This document shows, in pieces, positions 6,273 through 14,101 of a DNA stretch of 24,852 bases. Position numbers and translations under genes: made by a program. Source of the DNA: an uncultured Paraprevotella sp. (GTDB taxonomy: Bacteria; Bacteroidota; Bacteroidia; Bacteroidales; Bacteroidaceae). The DNA lies in the NCBI GenBank assembly GCA_900766785.1, contig CAAFWT010000205.1, positions 1 through 24,852 of the forward strand. The letters run 5' to 3'. The notes beneath the pieces are model-generated. The model saw only the letters and a program-made list of their open reading frames with translations, searched no databases and had not been told where the DNA came from. The stretch's first letter is position 1. Every line of letters starts with the position of its first letter.

Positions 6273-6734
6273 TTACGCTTCATCCACAGCATAGAGCCTG
6301 TCCATGTTGAGGTTTCCGAAGTCAAACAATTCTTCGGGTTTGAAAAACCTGTTCAACTCGATGGCTGCTGCTGAGGGTGAATCGGAAGCATGCACGATGT
6401 TCTGCTGATTACTCATACAATAGTCGCCGCGAATGGTTCCAGGCACAGCCTTTCTACCATTGGTGTAACCTGTAATGAAGCGTACCACCTCAATGGCATC
6501 CACTCCCTCGAGGCACATGGCCACCACGGGAGTCTTCTTCATGGAGTCTCTCAGGAGGGGGAAGAATGGTTTGTCCACCAGATGGGAGTAGTGTTGTGCC
6601 AGGAGTTCGTCCGTAAGCTGCAGCATCTTCATGCCCACGATACGGAGTCCTTTCTTCTCAAATCGGCTTATCACTTCGCCTATTAATGCTCGTTGCACAG
6701 CACTCGGCTTCAGCAGCACAAGGGTTCTTTCCAT
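6273..6734 (-). CDS. ndk: Nucleoside diphosphate kinase
   Basis: Transfers the terminal phosphate between nucleoside triphosphates and diphosphates through a phosphohistidine, in the cytosol. The 153-residue protein starts ERTLVLLKPSAVQR (Lys9 binds nucleotide). It has the signature NIVHASDSPSAAAIEL with the phosphorylated His115, and the GxxxP loop (VPGTIRGDYC) before it. It carries a short insertion after residue 45 relative to the shortest family members. First gene of a two-gene minus-strand unit with the M23 peptidase, read from the promoter at 6793-6824. The assignment is certain. Confidence 0.97.
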   Translation of the reverse strand: MERTLVLLKPSAVQRALIGEVISRFEKKGLRIVGMKMLQLTDELLAQHYSHLVDKPFFPLLRDSMKKTPVVAMCLEGVDAIEVVRFITGYTNGRKAVPGTIRGDYCMSNQQNIVHASDSPSAAAIELNRFFKPEELFDFGNLNMDRLYAVDEA

Positions 6735-6792
6735 ACTATAATTTTTCTGTAGCTCGGTTATGGAATTCCATCCAAAACCGCATTAGCGTGCA

Positions 6793-6824
6793 CAAAGTTA
6801 GAGAATTTTTCCGATTCGGACACA
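6793..6824 (-). promoter_or_regulatory. Promoter of ndk-M23 unit
   Basis: TAACTTTG (6800-6793, minus strand) with TGTG (6824-6821) 20 bases before it. The -7 box is perfect and the -33 box is weaker. The leader to the ndk ATG at 6734 is about 50 bases. The gap between ndk and the GSCFA gene (6735-7069) holds this promoter, the divergent one at 7017-7048, and a middle part (6825-7010) in which I see no gene or known riboswitch. Confidence 0.7.
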
Positions 6825-7016
6825 TCTTTCCACTCTTTTTTACCCTCCGGAGCACATTTTATGATGGTTTTCACTATAGTGCCCCCCGAAGAAGACGTCC
6901 TGGGAGGGGTATCTGTCCCTGTCATGAATAAAGCGTCACACCCAGCACAAGCACCACCTGGGGGGAGGAGAGAAAAGCAGGAGAACCGCCCCACGGCCAA
7001 AGTTTACAGGCTCTTT

Positions 7017-7048
7017 GTTGTCCATATCGGAAAAGCACAATACTTTTG
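7017..7048 (+). promoter_or_regulatory. Promoter of GSCFA-murF/alr unit
   Basis: TACTTTTG (7041-7048) fits TAnnTTTG exactly; GTTG (7017-7020) lies 20 bases before it. Transcription would begin near 7055, only about 15 bases before the ATG at 7070, where a GGAAGAAAAAG purine run could bind the ribosome. Confidence 0.6.
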
Positions 7049-7069
7049 CACCAAGGAAGAAAAAGCACT

Positions 7070-8026
7070 ATGTCAGACACTACGATATTCAGAACCTTGG
7101 TGGAGACTCCTCTCTCCAGCCACCCCATACAACCTCAGGACGGTTGTATCTTGCTTGGATCATGCTTTGCTCAAGAGATGGGCAACTACATGAACGCATA
7201 CGAAATGGATGTCCTGTGCAATCCCACAGGCACACTATACAATCCCGCCAGCATCTCCCTGCTGATTCATCATGCACTCAGGCATACGGAGGAAGAAGAT
7301 CTGCCCGTATTCACAAATAATGACAAATGGTATTGCTGGCTGGCAGGCACCCAACTGACAGGAAACACGAGGGAAGAAATCATCGTCATGATGAAGGAAA
7401 AGCTGAGTCTGCTAAAAGCAGCCTTACAGCATGCATCACACCTATTCATCACCCTGGGGACCAACATCTGCTATCGGCTCAAGGAGGACAATAGCGTGGT
7501 GACCAACTGCCACAAGATGCCCGCAAATATATTTACAGAAAGTGCGCTTTCCGTGGAGGAATGTACAGACACACTCCTGACCATGACGGACGAACTGCTC
7601 AGCTGGAATCCACATCTGGGCATCACCCTCACCGTAAGTCCATACCGATATGCGAAATATGGATTTCACAAAAACCAAATAGCCAAGGCCACACTTCTGT
7701 TGGCCGTGGAAGAGGTTTGCCGCACCAGGTCTGAGGTGTCCTACTTCCCCGCTTATGAGATACTGCTCGATGAACTGCGCGATTACCGCTTTTATGCCGA
7801 GGATATGTTGCACCCCTCACCCACAGCCGTGGCCTATATATGGCAACGTTTCTGCCAGTCATACATGAGCGAGCAGGCACGCCAGTACCTCAAGGAATAC
7901 GAACAGATACTCAAAGGATTGACTCACAGGCCATCCCACCCCGATAGTCCCCAGCACAAAGCCTTCATAGCAAATCTCGAAACCAAAAGAGAAGAACTCC
8001 GAAGGAAATACGGCTTGCAGAAGTGA
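7070..8026 (+). CDS. GSCFA-domain protein (SGNH-hydrolase-like)
   Basis: A 318-residue protein named after its motif GSCFA at residues 30-34 (LLGSCFAQEMG), which contains the Ser expected to act as nucleophile in SGNH/GDSL-like folds. Other conserved blocks are LGTN (129-132), NCHK (146-149), VSPYR (189-193), SYFPAYE (224-230) and DMLHPS (245-250), the last standing for the Asp/His of the catalytic triad. No signal peptide is seen. The ATG at 7070 is preferred over an upstream TTG at 7046. The substrate is unknown. The gene lies directly before murF-alr, an arrangement I recall as common in Bacteroidales, so a role in wall or envelope acyl chemistry is possible but unproven. Confidence 0.9.
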   Translation: MSDTTIFRTLVETPLSSHPIQPQDGCILLGSCFAQEMGNYMNAYEMDVLCNPTGTLYNPASISLLIHHALRHTEEEDLPVFTNNDKWYCWLAGTQLTGNTREEIIVMMKEKLSLLKAALQHASHLFITLGTNICYRLKEDNSVVTNCHKMPANIFTESALSVEECTDTLLTMTDELLSWNPHLGITLTVSPYRYAKYGFHKNQIAKATLLLAVEEVCRTRSEVSYFPAYEILLDELRDYRFYAEDMLHPSPTAVAYIWQRFCQSYMSEQARQYLKEYEQILKGLTHRPSHPDSPQHKAFIANLETKREELRRKYGLQK

Positions 8027-8099
8027 CCCCACAGCAGAAGACTCCCGTCGGGAAGAGAGAAGAGAAGAAAAAAATAGACAAAAAGACATCACCCCATAC

Positions 8100-10469
8100 A
8101 TGGCCATGTATACAATATCGGAAATCGCTACGCTGACAGGCGCACATCGCCTGGGCGACAAAGAATACCAGATAGACTGGCTGCTGACTGACAGCAGAAG
8201 TCTATGCTTTCCAGAGAGCACACTCTTCTTCGCCTTACGTTCCGCTCGTGGAGACGGGCATCGCTTCATCGAAGAACTTTACAACAGAGGAGTGCGCAAC
8301 TTCGTGGTGGACCATCAGCCAGAGGCCGAACTGCCAGAAGCCAACCTGCTGCTGGTTCCCGACACACGCAAGGCATTGCAAAGACTTGCCGAACGGCACA
8401 GGGAGACATTTGACATCCCCGTCATCGGTATCACAGGCAGCAACGGGAAGACCACCGTCAAGGAATGGCTCTACCAGATGCTCATGGATGACTATACCGT
8501 GACACGCAGTCCACGCAGTTACAACTCACAGATAGGCGTACCCCTATCGGTCCTGGGGCTGTGGTCACAAAGTCAGATAGGCATCTTCGAGGCTGCCATC
8601 TCTCAGCCAGATGAGATGAATGCCTTGCAGGCCATCATCCAGCCCACCATAGGCATATTCACCTGTCTGGGTTCTGCTCACCAAGAGAATTTTGAGAGCA
8701 TGGAGCAGAAGTGCAACGAGAAACTGAAACTCTTCCACAACGCCCACTCTCTCATCTATCCTGCCGATGACCCTATCGTAAGCAAATGCGTGGAGAAGAT
8801 GAGATTCCAGGGGAGACTGGTTCCATGGCACAGCACAGGAAAGGGAGCCATCGAAGACAACAAGGAGATATGTCGCACGGCATGCCGGCTCTTAGGACTG
8901 TCCGAAGAAGTCATCCAGGAACGCATAGCCCGACTGGAACCTGTGGCCATGCGATTGGAGGTAAAAAGCGGACAGAAGGGCTGCACGCTCATCAATGACA
9001 GTTACAACAGCGACCTGAGCAGTCTGGACATCGCACTTGACTTTCTCAACCGACGCCCCGAACGCGAAGGACTGCGACGAATGCTTATCCTGAGCGATAT
9101 CCAGCAGACAGGCATTCCTGCCGACACACTTTACACACATGTATCCCAGATGGCTCGCCAACGAGGCATCGAACAGATTCTAGCTGTAGGACCCACGTTA
9201 TGCGCCAGCAGGGACTGCTTTGCCGAATGGGGAGATGCCTGCAGATTCTATACCCAGACAGAGGAGCTGCTGCAAAGCCAGGAGTTTCAGCTCATCAGCC
9301 ACAGCATCATACTCATCAAGGGAGCACGATCCTTCCACTTCGAACAGATTACGGACAGACTGGAGCAGAAAGTTCATGAGACCATCCTCGAAGTGGACCT
9401 TGGTGCCGTGGTGAAGAACCTCAACCACTATCGGTCCTTCATGAAACCAGGCACGCGCATGGTATGCATGGTGAAGGCGGATGCTTATGGAACAGGAGCC
9501 GTGGAAGTGGCCAAGACCCTGCAGGACCACAGAGTGGACTATCTTGCGGTGGCCGTAGCCGACGAAGGGGTAACGCTCCGCCAGGCAGGAGTGACGGCCA
9601 ACATCATCATCATGAATCCCGAGATGAGCAGTTTCCGCACGCTCTTCCAGTATTCACTCGAACCGGAAGTATACAGCTTCCGCCTCCTGGAAGCACTCAT
9701 CAGCGAAGCAGAGCGAGAAGGAGTGGTGGGATTCCCCATCCACATCAAACTGGACACAGGCATGAGACGCATGGGATTCGATCCCGAGCATGACATGGAT
9801 GCACTCATACAGAGACTCCAGCACCAGAGCGCCGTTGTCCCCTGTTCGGTCTTCTCACACTTCGTGGGTAGCGACAGCGACAGCTTCGACAACTTCTCCC
9901 GCCATCAGTTTGCCCTCTTCCAGAAAGGAAGCGACCGGCTGCAAAGTGCCTTCCGACATCATATCCTGCGCCACATCTGCAACAGCGCAGGCATCATCCA
10001 TTTCCCTGAATACCAACTCGACATGGTCCGACTGGGACTGGGACTGTATGGAGTGGATAGCCGCACCAACAAGACGCTCTATAATGCAAGCACCCTGCGA
10101 ACCACCATCTTACAGATTCACAACGTACCGGCAGGAGAGAGCGTGGGCTATAGCCGACGCACCATCCTCACTCGAGACAGTCGCATAGCCAGCATACCCA
10201 TCGGTTATGCCGACGGACTGGACAGGCACTTAGGCAACCGACATGGATACTGCCTTGTGAAGGGTCAAAAAGCCGAATACGTGGGCAACATCTGCATGGA
10301 CGTGTGCATGATAGACGTCACAGACATCCCCTGCAGCGAAGGAGATTCTGTCATCATCTTCGGAGAAGAACTGCCCACCTCCACCCTGGCGGAATGGCTC
10401 GATACCATTCCTTATGAAATAATGACCAGCGTGAGCAATCGCGTGAAGCGTATCTATTTCCAGGAATAA
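8100..10469 (+). CDS. murF-alr: Bifunctional MurF ligase / alanine racemase
   Basis: A 789-residue fusion. The N-terminal half (about 1-425) is UDP-MurNAc-tripeptide:D-Ala-D-Ala ligase: substrate-binding TDSR at 30-33, ATP loop GITGSNGKTT at 110-119, then SYNSQIG, and INDSYNSD at 298-305. The C-terminal half (about 427-789) is a PLP alanine racemase: Lys459 in MVKADAYGTGAVEVAK holds PLP, Tyr684 in SVGYSRR is the second base, and IPIGYADGLDR and NICMD follow. Together they make D-Ala and place D-Ala-D-Ala on the wall precursor. The fusion is normal for Bacteroidetes. A second in-frame ATG at 8106 is an alternative start. It follows the GSCFA gene by 73 bases and ends convergently with cysQ. 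Confidence 0.96.
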   Translation: MAMYTISEIATLTGAHRLGDKEYQIDWLLTDSRSLCFPESTLFFALRSARGDGHRFIEELYNRGVRNFVVDHQPEAELPEANLLLVPDTRKALQRLAERHRETFDIPVIGITGSNGKTTVKEWLYQMLMDDYTVTRSPRSYNSQIGVPLSVLGLWSQSQIGIFEAAISQPDEMNALQAIIQPTIGIFTCLGSAHQENFESMEQKCNEKLKLFHNAHSLIYPADDPIVSKCVEKMRFQGRLVPWHSTGKGAIEDNKEICRTACRLLGLSEEVIQERIARLEPVAMRLEVKSGQKGCTLINDSYNSDLSSLDIALDFLNRRPEREGLRRMLILSDIQQTGIPADTLYTHVSQMARQRGIEQILAVGPTLCASRDCFAEWGDACRFYTQTEELLQSQEFQLISHSIILIKGARSFHFEQITDRLEQKVHETILEVDLGAVVKNLNHYRSFMKPGTRMVCMVKADAYGTGAVEVAKTLQDHRVDYLAVAVADEGVTLRQAGVTANIIIMNPEMSSFRTLFQYSLEPEVYSFRLLEALISEAEREGVVGFPIHIKLDTGMRRMGFDPEHDMDALIQRLQHQSAVVPCSVFSHFVGSDSDSFDNFSRHQFALFQKGSDRLQSAFRHHILRHICNSAGIIHFPEYQLDMVRLGLGLYGVDSRTNKTLYNASTLRTTILQIHNVPAGESVGYSRRTILTRDSRIASIPIGYADGLDRHLGNRHGYCLVKGQKAEYVGNICMDVCMIDVTDIPCSEGDSVIIFGEELPTSTLAEWLDTIPYEIMTSVSNRVKRIYFQE

Positions 10470-10519
10470 AGGTTCCCCAGGAATCACATGGCCACACGCC
10501 TGCATCCAGGAGAGCCGTA

Positions 10520-11407
10520 CTATGCCTCTACCAAGAACCAGGGATTGTGCAGGTCTGGCTTGTTATAGACCATCGGCTTACCTGTCTCAGCACTCACCAC
10601 CACCCTACCGGCAGCACGAGCAACAGCATCACCAGCAGCCGTATCCCACTCCATAGTGGGAGCATATCGGGGATAGGCATCAGCCACACCCTCTGCCACC
10701 AAGCATATCTTTATGCTACTGCCGCTACTCACAGTCTTCACGCATCCGTGCAGATGTTCCATCTCTTGGATATACGCCTGAGTCTCGGGACTCATGTGAC
10801 TGCGTGAGGCCACGATAGTGAAGACGTCATGCTCGGCCTGGGCAACAGGCAGAGAGACACACCCGAGGGATGCATCCGAGCCCCGCTGGCCATCCGAGAA
10901 GAGGCCGTCCAGCAAACCCTGCAGATGGGGCCATCCTTCGGCAAAAGCAGGAATCTCGCATTTCCATGCTCCCGCGCCCACAATACCATAATAAAGGACG
11001 CGCGTGGCAGGCACATACACCACGCCCAGCACAGGGCTGCCCTGCTCCACCAATGCCACGTTCACCGTAAACTCACCATTCTTCTTGATAAATTCCTTGG
11101 TGCCATCCAAGGGGTCCACCACCCAGAGTCTTTCCCATGACTTGCGTTCCTCATAAGGCAGATGCTGACCTTCCTCACTCAAGACGGGGATATCGGTCAT
11201 ACTCAGATAACGCATAATCACCTGATGGGATGCCTTGTCGGCCAAAGTGAGCGGACTATTGTCGGCCTTCTTTTCTATACCGAAATCCTGCTTGGGATCG
11301 GTATAAATGCGCATAATCTCCTCGCCTGCTTCCAGCGAAGCCTGCAAGGCCGTGCGCAACAACGATTTCAGTTCCATGTCTTCCATATTATTCTGCCGAA
11401 CGTTCAT
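10520..11407 (-). CDS. cysQ: 3'(2'),5'-bisphosphate nucleotidase (CysQ)
   Basis: Removes the 3' phosphate from PAP (adenosine 3',5'-bisphosphate) left by sulfate assimilation or sulfotransfer; cytosolic, metal-dependent, and lithium-sensitive in the family. The 295-residue protein shows the inositol-monophosphatase-fold motifs: acidic SEEG (Glu78, Glu79), VVDPLDGTKEF (97-106) and WDTAAGDAV (254-262), all metal or phosphate ligands. The ATG at 11407 is used because the longer reading starts with TTG; the Met residues 8 and 11 of this form are further options. It lies 13 bases after the C10 peptidase gene and is the third gene of the ruvA unit. It ends 50 bases from murF-alr, tail to tail, with no clear terminator between them. 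Confidence 0.93.
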   Translation of the reverse strand: MNVRQNNMEDMELKSLLRTALQASLEAGEEIMRIYTDPKQDFGIEKKADNSPLTLADKASHQVIMRYLSMTDIPVLSEEGQHLPYEERKSWERLWVVDPLDGTKEFIKKNGEFTVNVALVEQGSPVLGVVYVPATRVLYYGIVGAGAWKCEIPAFAEGWPHLQGLLDGLFSDGQRGSDASLGCVSLPVAQAEHDVFTIVASRSHMSPETQAYIQEMEHLHGCVKTVSSGSSIKICLVAEGVADAYPRYAPTMEWDTAAGDAVARAAGRVVVSAETGKPMVYNKPDLHNPWFLVEA

Positions 11408-11420
11408 TCGGGACAAATCT

Positions 11421-13370
11421 TTATTTTGTCAATATTTTTCTACTTTTCTTTCCCTGCCGCCATACACCTATACCTGGCTGATTCTCTCTCATAGGCAATC
11501 CGTCCAGTCCATAGCGAGCAGCTGGGACTTCGGCTTCCATATCCACACCTGAGACAGAAGTGGGGGCTGGCGGACAGACCTTAACCTGCTGCAAGGGGAA
11601 GGGAGCAAGCCACACCAGACTGTCAGTAAAGAGATTGTTGTCATAAGCAAGGCACAATTCATAATCTCCCTCGGGCAAAGGAACTGGAGTGAAGCGGTAT
11701 GTATAGGTAACCTCTTGGCCAGGGGCAAGCCACATGCCCTGATACTGCAGAGGCCTCATACGTCCATTCTCACGAGCCTCGTGCAGCAAGATACTGAGTC
11801 TGCCACAATACTCAGAGGGTCCCTCGTTACGCAACGTGAAGGAGAAGGGAGGTATCTGATTGCGACACACACTATCGGGGAACTCCCAAGAGAGGAGTTC
11901 CAGACGGCTCATCCCACAGGTATCGGCCGACAGGGAAAGACTGTCCTTGGTCACATCCAGAAACACATGTGAAGGCGTACCCATACTGGCACGGGCAAAG
12001 GTCCATTCCCCATTGGGCTCCAGAAGAGCGGGGCATATCCTATAACGCCCCTCAGCAACTGCATCAGCGAGAGAGAACGAGAGTGTGTCGGAATAAGCGC
12101 TGTCCGTAAGTTCTTCCCTGGAAAAGCCGTGGGGATACCCCACCAGTTTCTCTATGACATCCTCACCACGAAGCAGCACCAGCCATACAGAACCCTCGTC
12201 CACAGTATTCCATCCCAAATTGGCCAAATGAGAAGTGGCCACCGACACCTCGCCACTACGGGAGGACCTGGCACACACCGGTTCTATGAATGCCATGCCC
12301 AAGGAATGCTTCACCACGGGAAGAGGTTCTGCCGGGCGCACTCCTACTATCATGGACTGCAAGAGATTCAGTCCTCGTTCGGCACTCTCAGGGTCATACC
12401 AGATGGGTTGCTTGGGAGTGAGATGTGGAAGATAATAGAATCCGTCGGCATCACCACCCAAGCCGAAGTTCATGTGGAAGAGACCGTCCTCATCATATCC
12501 ATCACAAACCAGAGCATGTGAGAGCGAAGCTGACTGGGCAGCAAAGAGAACAGGACGCCCAGCCGAGAGTTCCTGGGCCAGCATGCTCTCCCATTCTGCC
12601 CGGCTAAAGAAGTCGCGGTAATAGAGTTGCATCCCCTGGTCATAACCAAACCACGTGGTAAGCGCGATGGCCTGATTGACACAGCGGGCTGCACTTGCCT
12701 CAAGTCCGTAACGCATCTCTACCGCCACCCCACAGTCGCGCATCAGCCGGCCTGCCTCAAGCAAGCCCACATCAGAGGAGTCCACAGGGCCTTCATACAC
12801 GTCACGCATCAAGTCCCACTTATATTCATGAGCAAAATCAGCAGAAAGCGTCTCTCCACAGCCCAGACTGTCCAGATAGCTGTGCATACCCGTCCCTGCC
12901 ATAGGCCAACGCCAATAACGCATCACCTGCGACATGGCCAGCGCCACACAACCCACAACGCAATGCTTGCCCTCCACCATCGGAGCACAGATGTTATAAG
13001 GCTCGGGCTGATTCCAATGGTCGGTCAGCAAGGGATCCACAGATGATTTTAGTCCGGCAGGAAGAACGCTGTAAGAAGGCGGCACCACTTGATTGTCATA
13101 AGCGTCTAACAAAGCCTGGAAAAGAGGATGCTCAAGTGCCCGCTCTAAATCTCCCTCCAAAGAATATCCCAGCAGGAATCCTTCGTTCGCGCCACTTCCT
13201 TCTATGAAGAACCCCCTTCCCCGCAGCGGTTTGCTAAGTCGGTAAGCACCACGCTTGGAGTAGCGGACCACCCTTACCCTTTGTCCTGATTTTTTGAGCA
13301 CATCCTGTGCATAGGTGGCAAGAGATGGGAGCAGAGAACATAGGACCAGCAAGGTCAAGCGCCACCTCAT
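11421..13370 (-). CDS. Secreted C10-family (streptopain/interpain-like) cysteine peptidase
   Basis: A 649-residue secreted protein with a signal peptide (WRLTLLVLCSLLPSLATYAQ). A short, degenerate prodomain follows (about 25-110, GRGFFIEGSGANEGFLLGYS), then the C10 domain (about 112-345). The nucleophile is Cys141 in VVGCVALAMSQVMRYW and the base is His285 in SHALVCDGYDEDG. The family's NWGWGG active-site loop reads NFGLGG here (301-306): the Asn is kept, both Trp are replaced. About 260 residues of beta-rich sequence follow. The last 31 residues (619-649, YGLDGLPMRENQPGIGVW then a basic end) resemble a type IX sorting tail. Its ATG overlaps the ruvA stop by four bases (ATGA), so translation is coupled. 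It is probably exported by the SprA channel encoded next door. Confidence 0.87.
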   Translation of the reverse strand: MRWRLTLLVLCSLLPSLATYAQDVLKKSGQRVRVVRYSKRGAYRLSKPLRGRGFFIEGSGANEGFLLGYSLEGDLERALEHPLFQALLDAYDNQVVPPSYSVLPAGLKSSVDPLLTDHWNQPEPYNICAPMVEGKHCVVGCVALAMSQVMRYWRWPMAGTGMHSYLDSLGCGETLSADFAHEYKWDLMRDVYEGPVDSSDVGLLEAGRLMRDCGVAVEMRYGLEASAARCVNQAIALTTWFGYDQGMQLYYRDFFSRAEWESMLAQELSAGRPVLFAAQSASLSHALVCDGYDEDGLFHMNFGLGGDADGFYYLPHLTPKQPIWYDPESAERGLNLLQSMIVGVRPAEPLPVVKHSLGMAFIEPVCARSSRSGEVSVATSHLANLGWNTVDEGSVWLVLLRGEDVIEKLVGYPHGFSREELTDSAYSDTLSFSLADAVAEGRYRICPALLEPNGEWTFARASMGTPSHVFLDVTKDSLSLSADTCGMSRLELLSWEFPDSVCRNQIPPFSFTLRNEGPSEYCGRLSILLHEARENGRMRPLQYQGMWLAPGQEVTYTYRFTPVPLPEGDYELCLAYDNNLFTDSLVWLAPFPLQQVKVCPPAPTSVSGVDMEAEVPAARYGLDGLPMRENQPGIGVWRQGKKSRKILTK

Positions 13371-13969
13371 AGCATTTTCAGAGCAAGTTTGATAACACGT
13401 TCCACAGGAGCCTCTGGTTCGTCATGGAGAATCTGCTGTACAGCCTTATGGGCAGGTGCCGGGCTGAAGCCCAGCATGGTGAGAGCAGCCACAGCCTCAT
13501 CCAGCACCTCCTTGTTGTCGGGAGTGACAGGGCGTGACGTACTTCCGCTTGAATCCACATCGAAGCCCAAGGAAGCAATCTTGTCTCGCAGGTCAACGAT
13601 GATGCGCTGGGCAGCCTTGGGCCCTATGCCCTTCACCTGTCGGAGCATCTTGTCGTTTCCATCGCTGATGACAGAACACAACTCGGATGCCGTCATGGCA
13701 GACAAGACCATACGCGCCATGGCCGCTCCTATTCCACTCACACTGGTAAGCAGGAGGAAGAGTTCGCGCTCCTGCCGTGTGGAAAAGCCCCACAGCTGAT
13801 ACGCATCTTCACGGATGGCCTCGGTAATCCACAGTTTCACCTGCTGCTTTCCTTGCAAGGCCGAAAAAGTATTCAGCGATATGTTTACCCCATACCCTAC
13901 TCCCCCACACTCCACAACAGCCAGAGCCGGAGTGAGTTCGTCAAGCGTTCCTTTCAAATATTCTATCAT
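13367..13969 (-). CDS. ruvA: Holliday junction DNA helicase subunit RuvA
   Basis: Binds four-way DNA junctions and loads the RuvB motor for branch migration in recombination repair. The 200-residue protein shows the three known domains: an OB-fold N-terminus with REDAYQLWGF (53-62); two helix-hairpin-helix motifs, VSGIGAAMA (77-85) and VKGIGPKAA (112-120); and, after a Ser/Thr-rich linker, the small C-terminal helical domain (about 152-200, DEAVAALTMLGFSPAPAHKAV) that contacts RuvB. First gene of the ruvA-C10 peptidase-cysQ unit, read from a promoter at 14009-14039 and divergent from sprA. I recall ruvA beside sprA as common in Bacteroidetes. Confidence 0.97.
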   Translation of the reverse strand: MIEYLKGTLDELTPALAVVECGGVGYGVNISLNTFSALQGKQQVKLWITEAIREDAYQLWGFSTRQERELFLLLTSVSGIGAAMARMVLSAMTASELCSVISDGNDKMLRQVKGIGPKAAQRIIVDLRDKIASLGFDVDSSGSTSRPVTPDNKEVLDEAVAALTMLGFSPAPAHKAVQQILHDEPEAPVERVIKLALKML

Positions 13970-14008
13970 AGACTATAATTACTGCAATTCAGACAAATAA
14001 CCACTCCA

Positions 14009-14039
14009 CAAAGTTAATCCATTTGAAGGAAACAAGCAG
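14009..14039 (-). promoter_or_regulatory. Promoter of the ruvA-C10 peptidase-cysQ unit
   Basis: A perfect TAACTTTG (14016-14009) on the minus strand. The -33 box is poor: CTG (14039-14037) at the usual distance, or TTG (14035-14033) at a short one. The leader to the ruvA ATG is about 35 bases. No equally good box was found for sprA on the other strand of this 132-base gap. Confidence 0.6.
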
Positions 14040-14101
14040 GTACATACGAAAAAAAACGTTCGCCGAGCAATAAAAAGGAGTCCGTACACGTTATAATTAT
14101 C

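Noticed and set aside
6825..7010. Possible riboswitch or small gene between ndk and the GSCFA gene
   Set aside because: G/C runs allow weak pairing, but I found no conserved riboswitch core, and the one open frame there (6758-7000, minus strand) looks random.
8100..10469. murF-alr fusion as a novel gene fusion
   Set aside because: This fusion is a known arrangement in Bacteroidetes and both halves keep their usual motifs.
10470..10519. Bidirectional terminator between murF-alr and cysQ
   Set aside because: No stem of useful length with a T run on either strand could be found.
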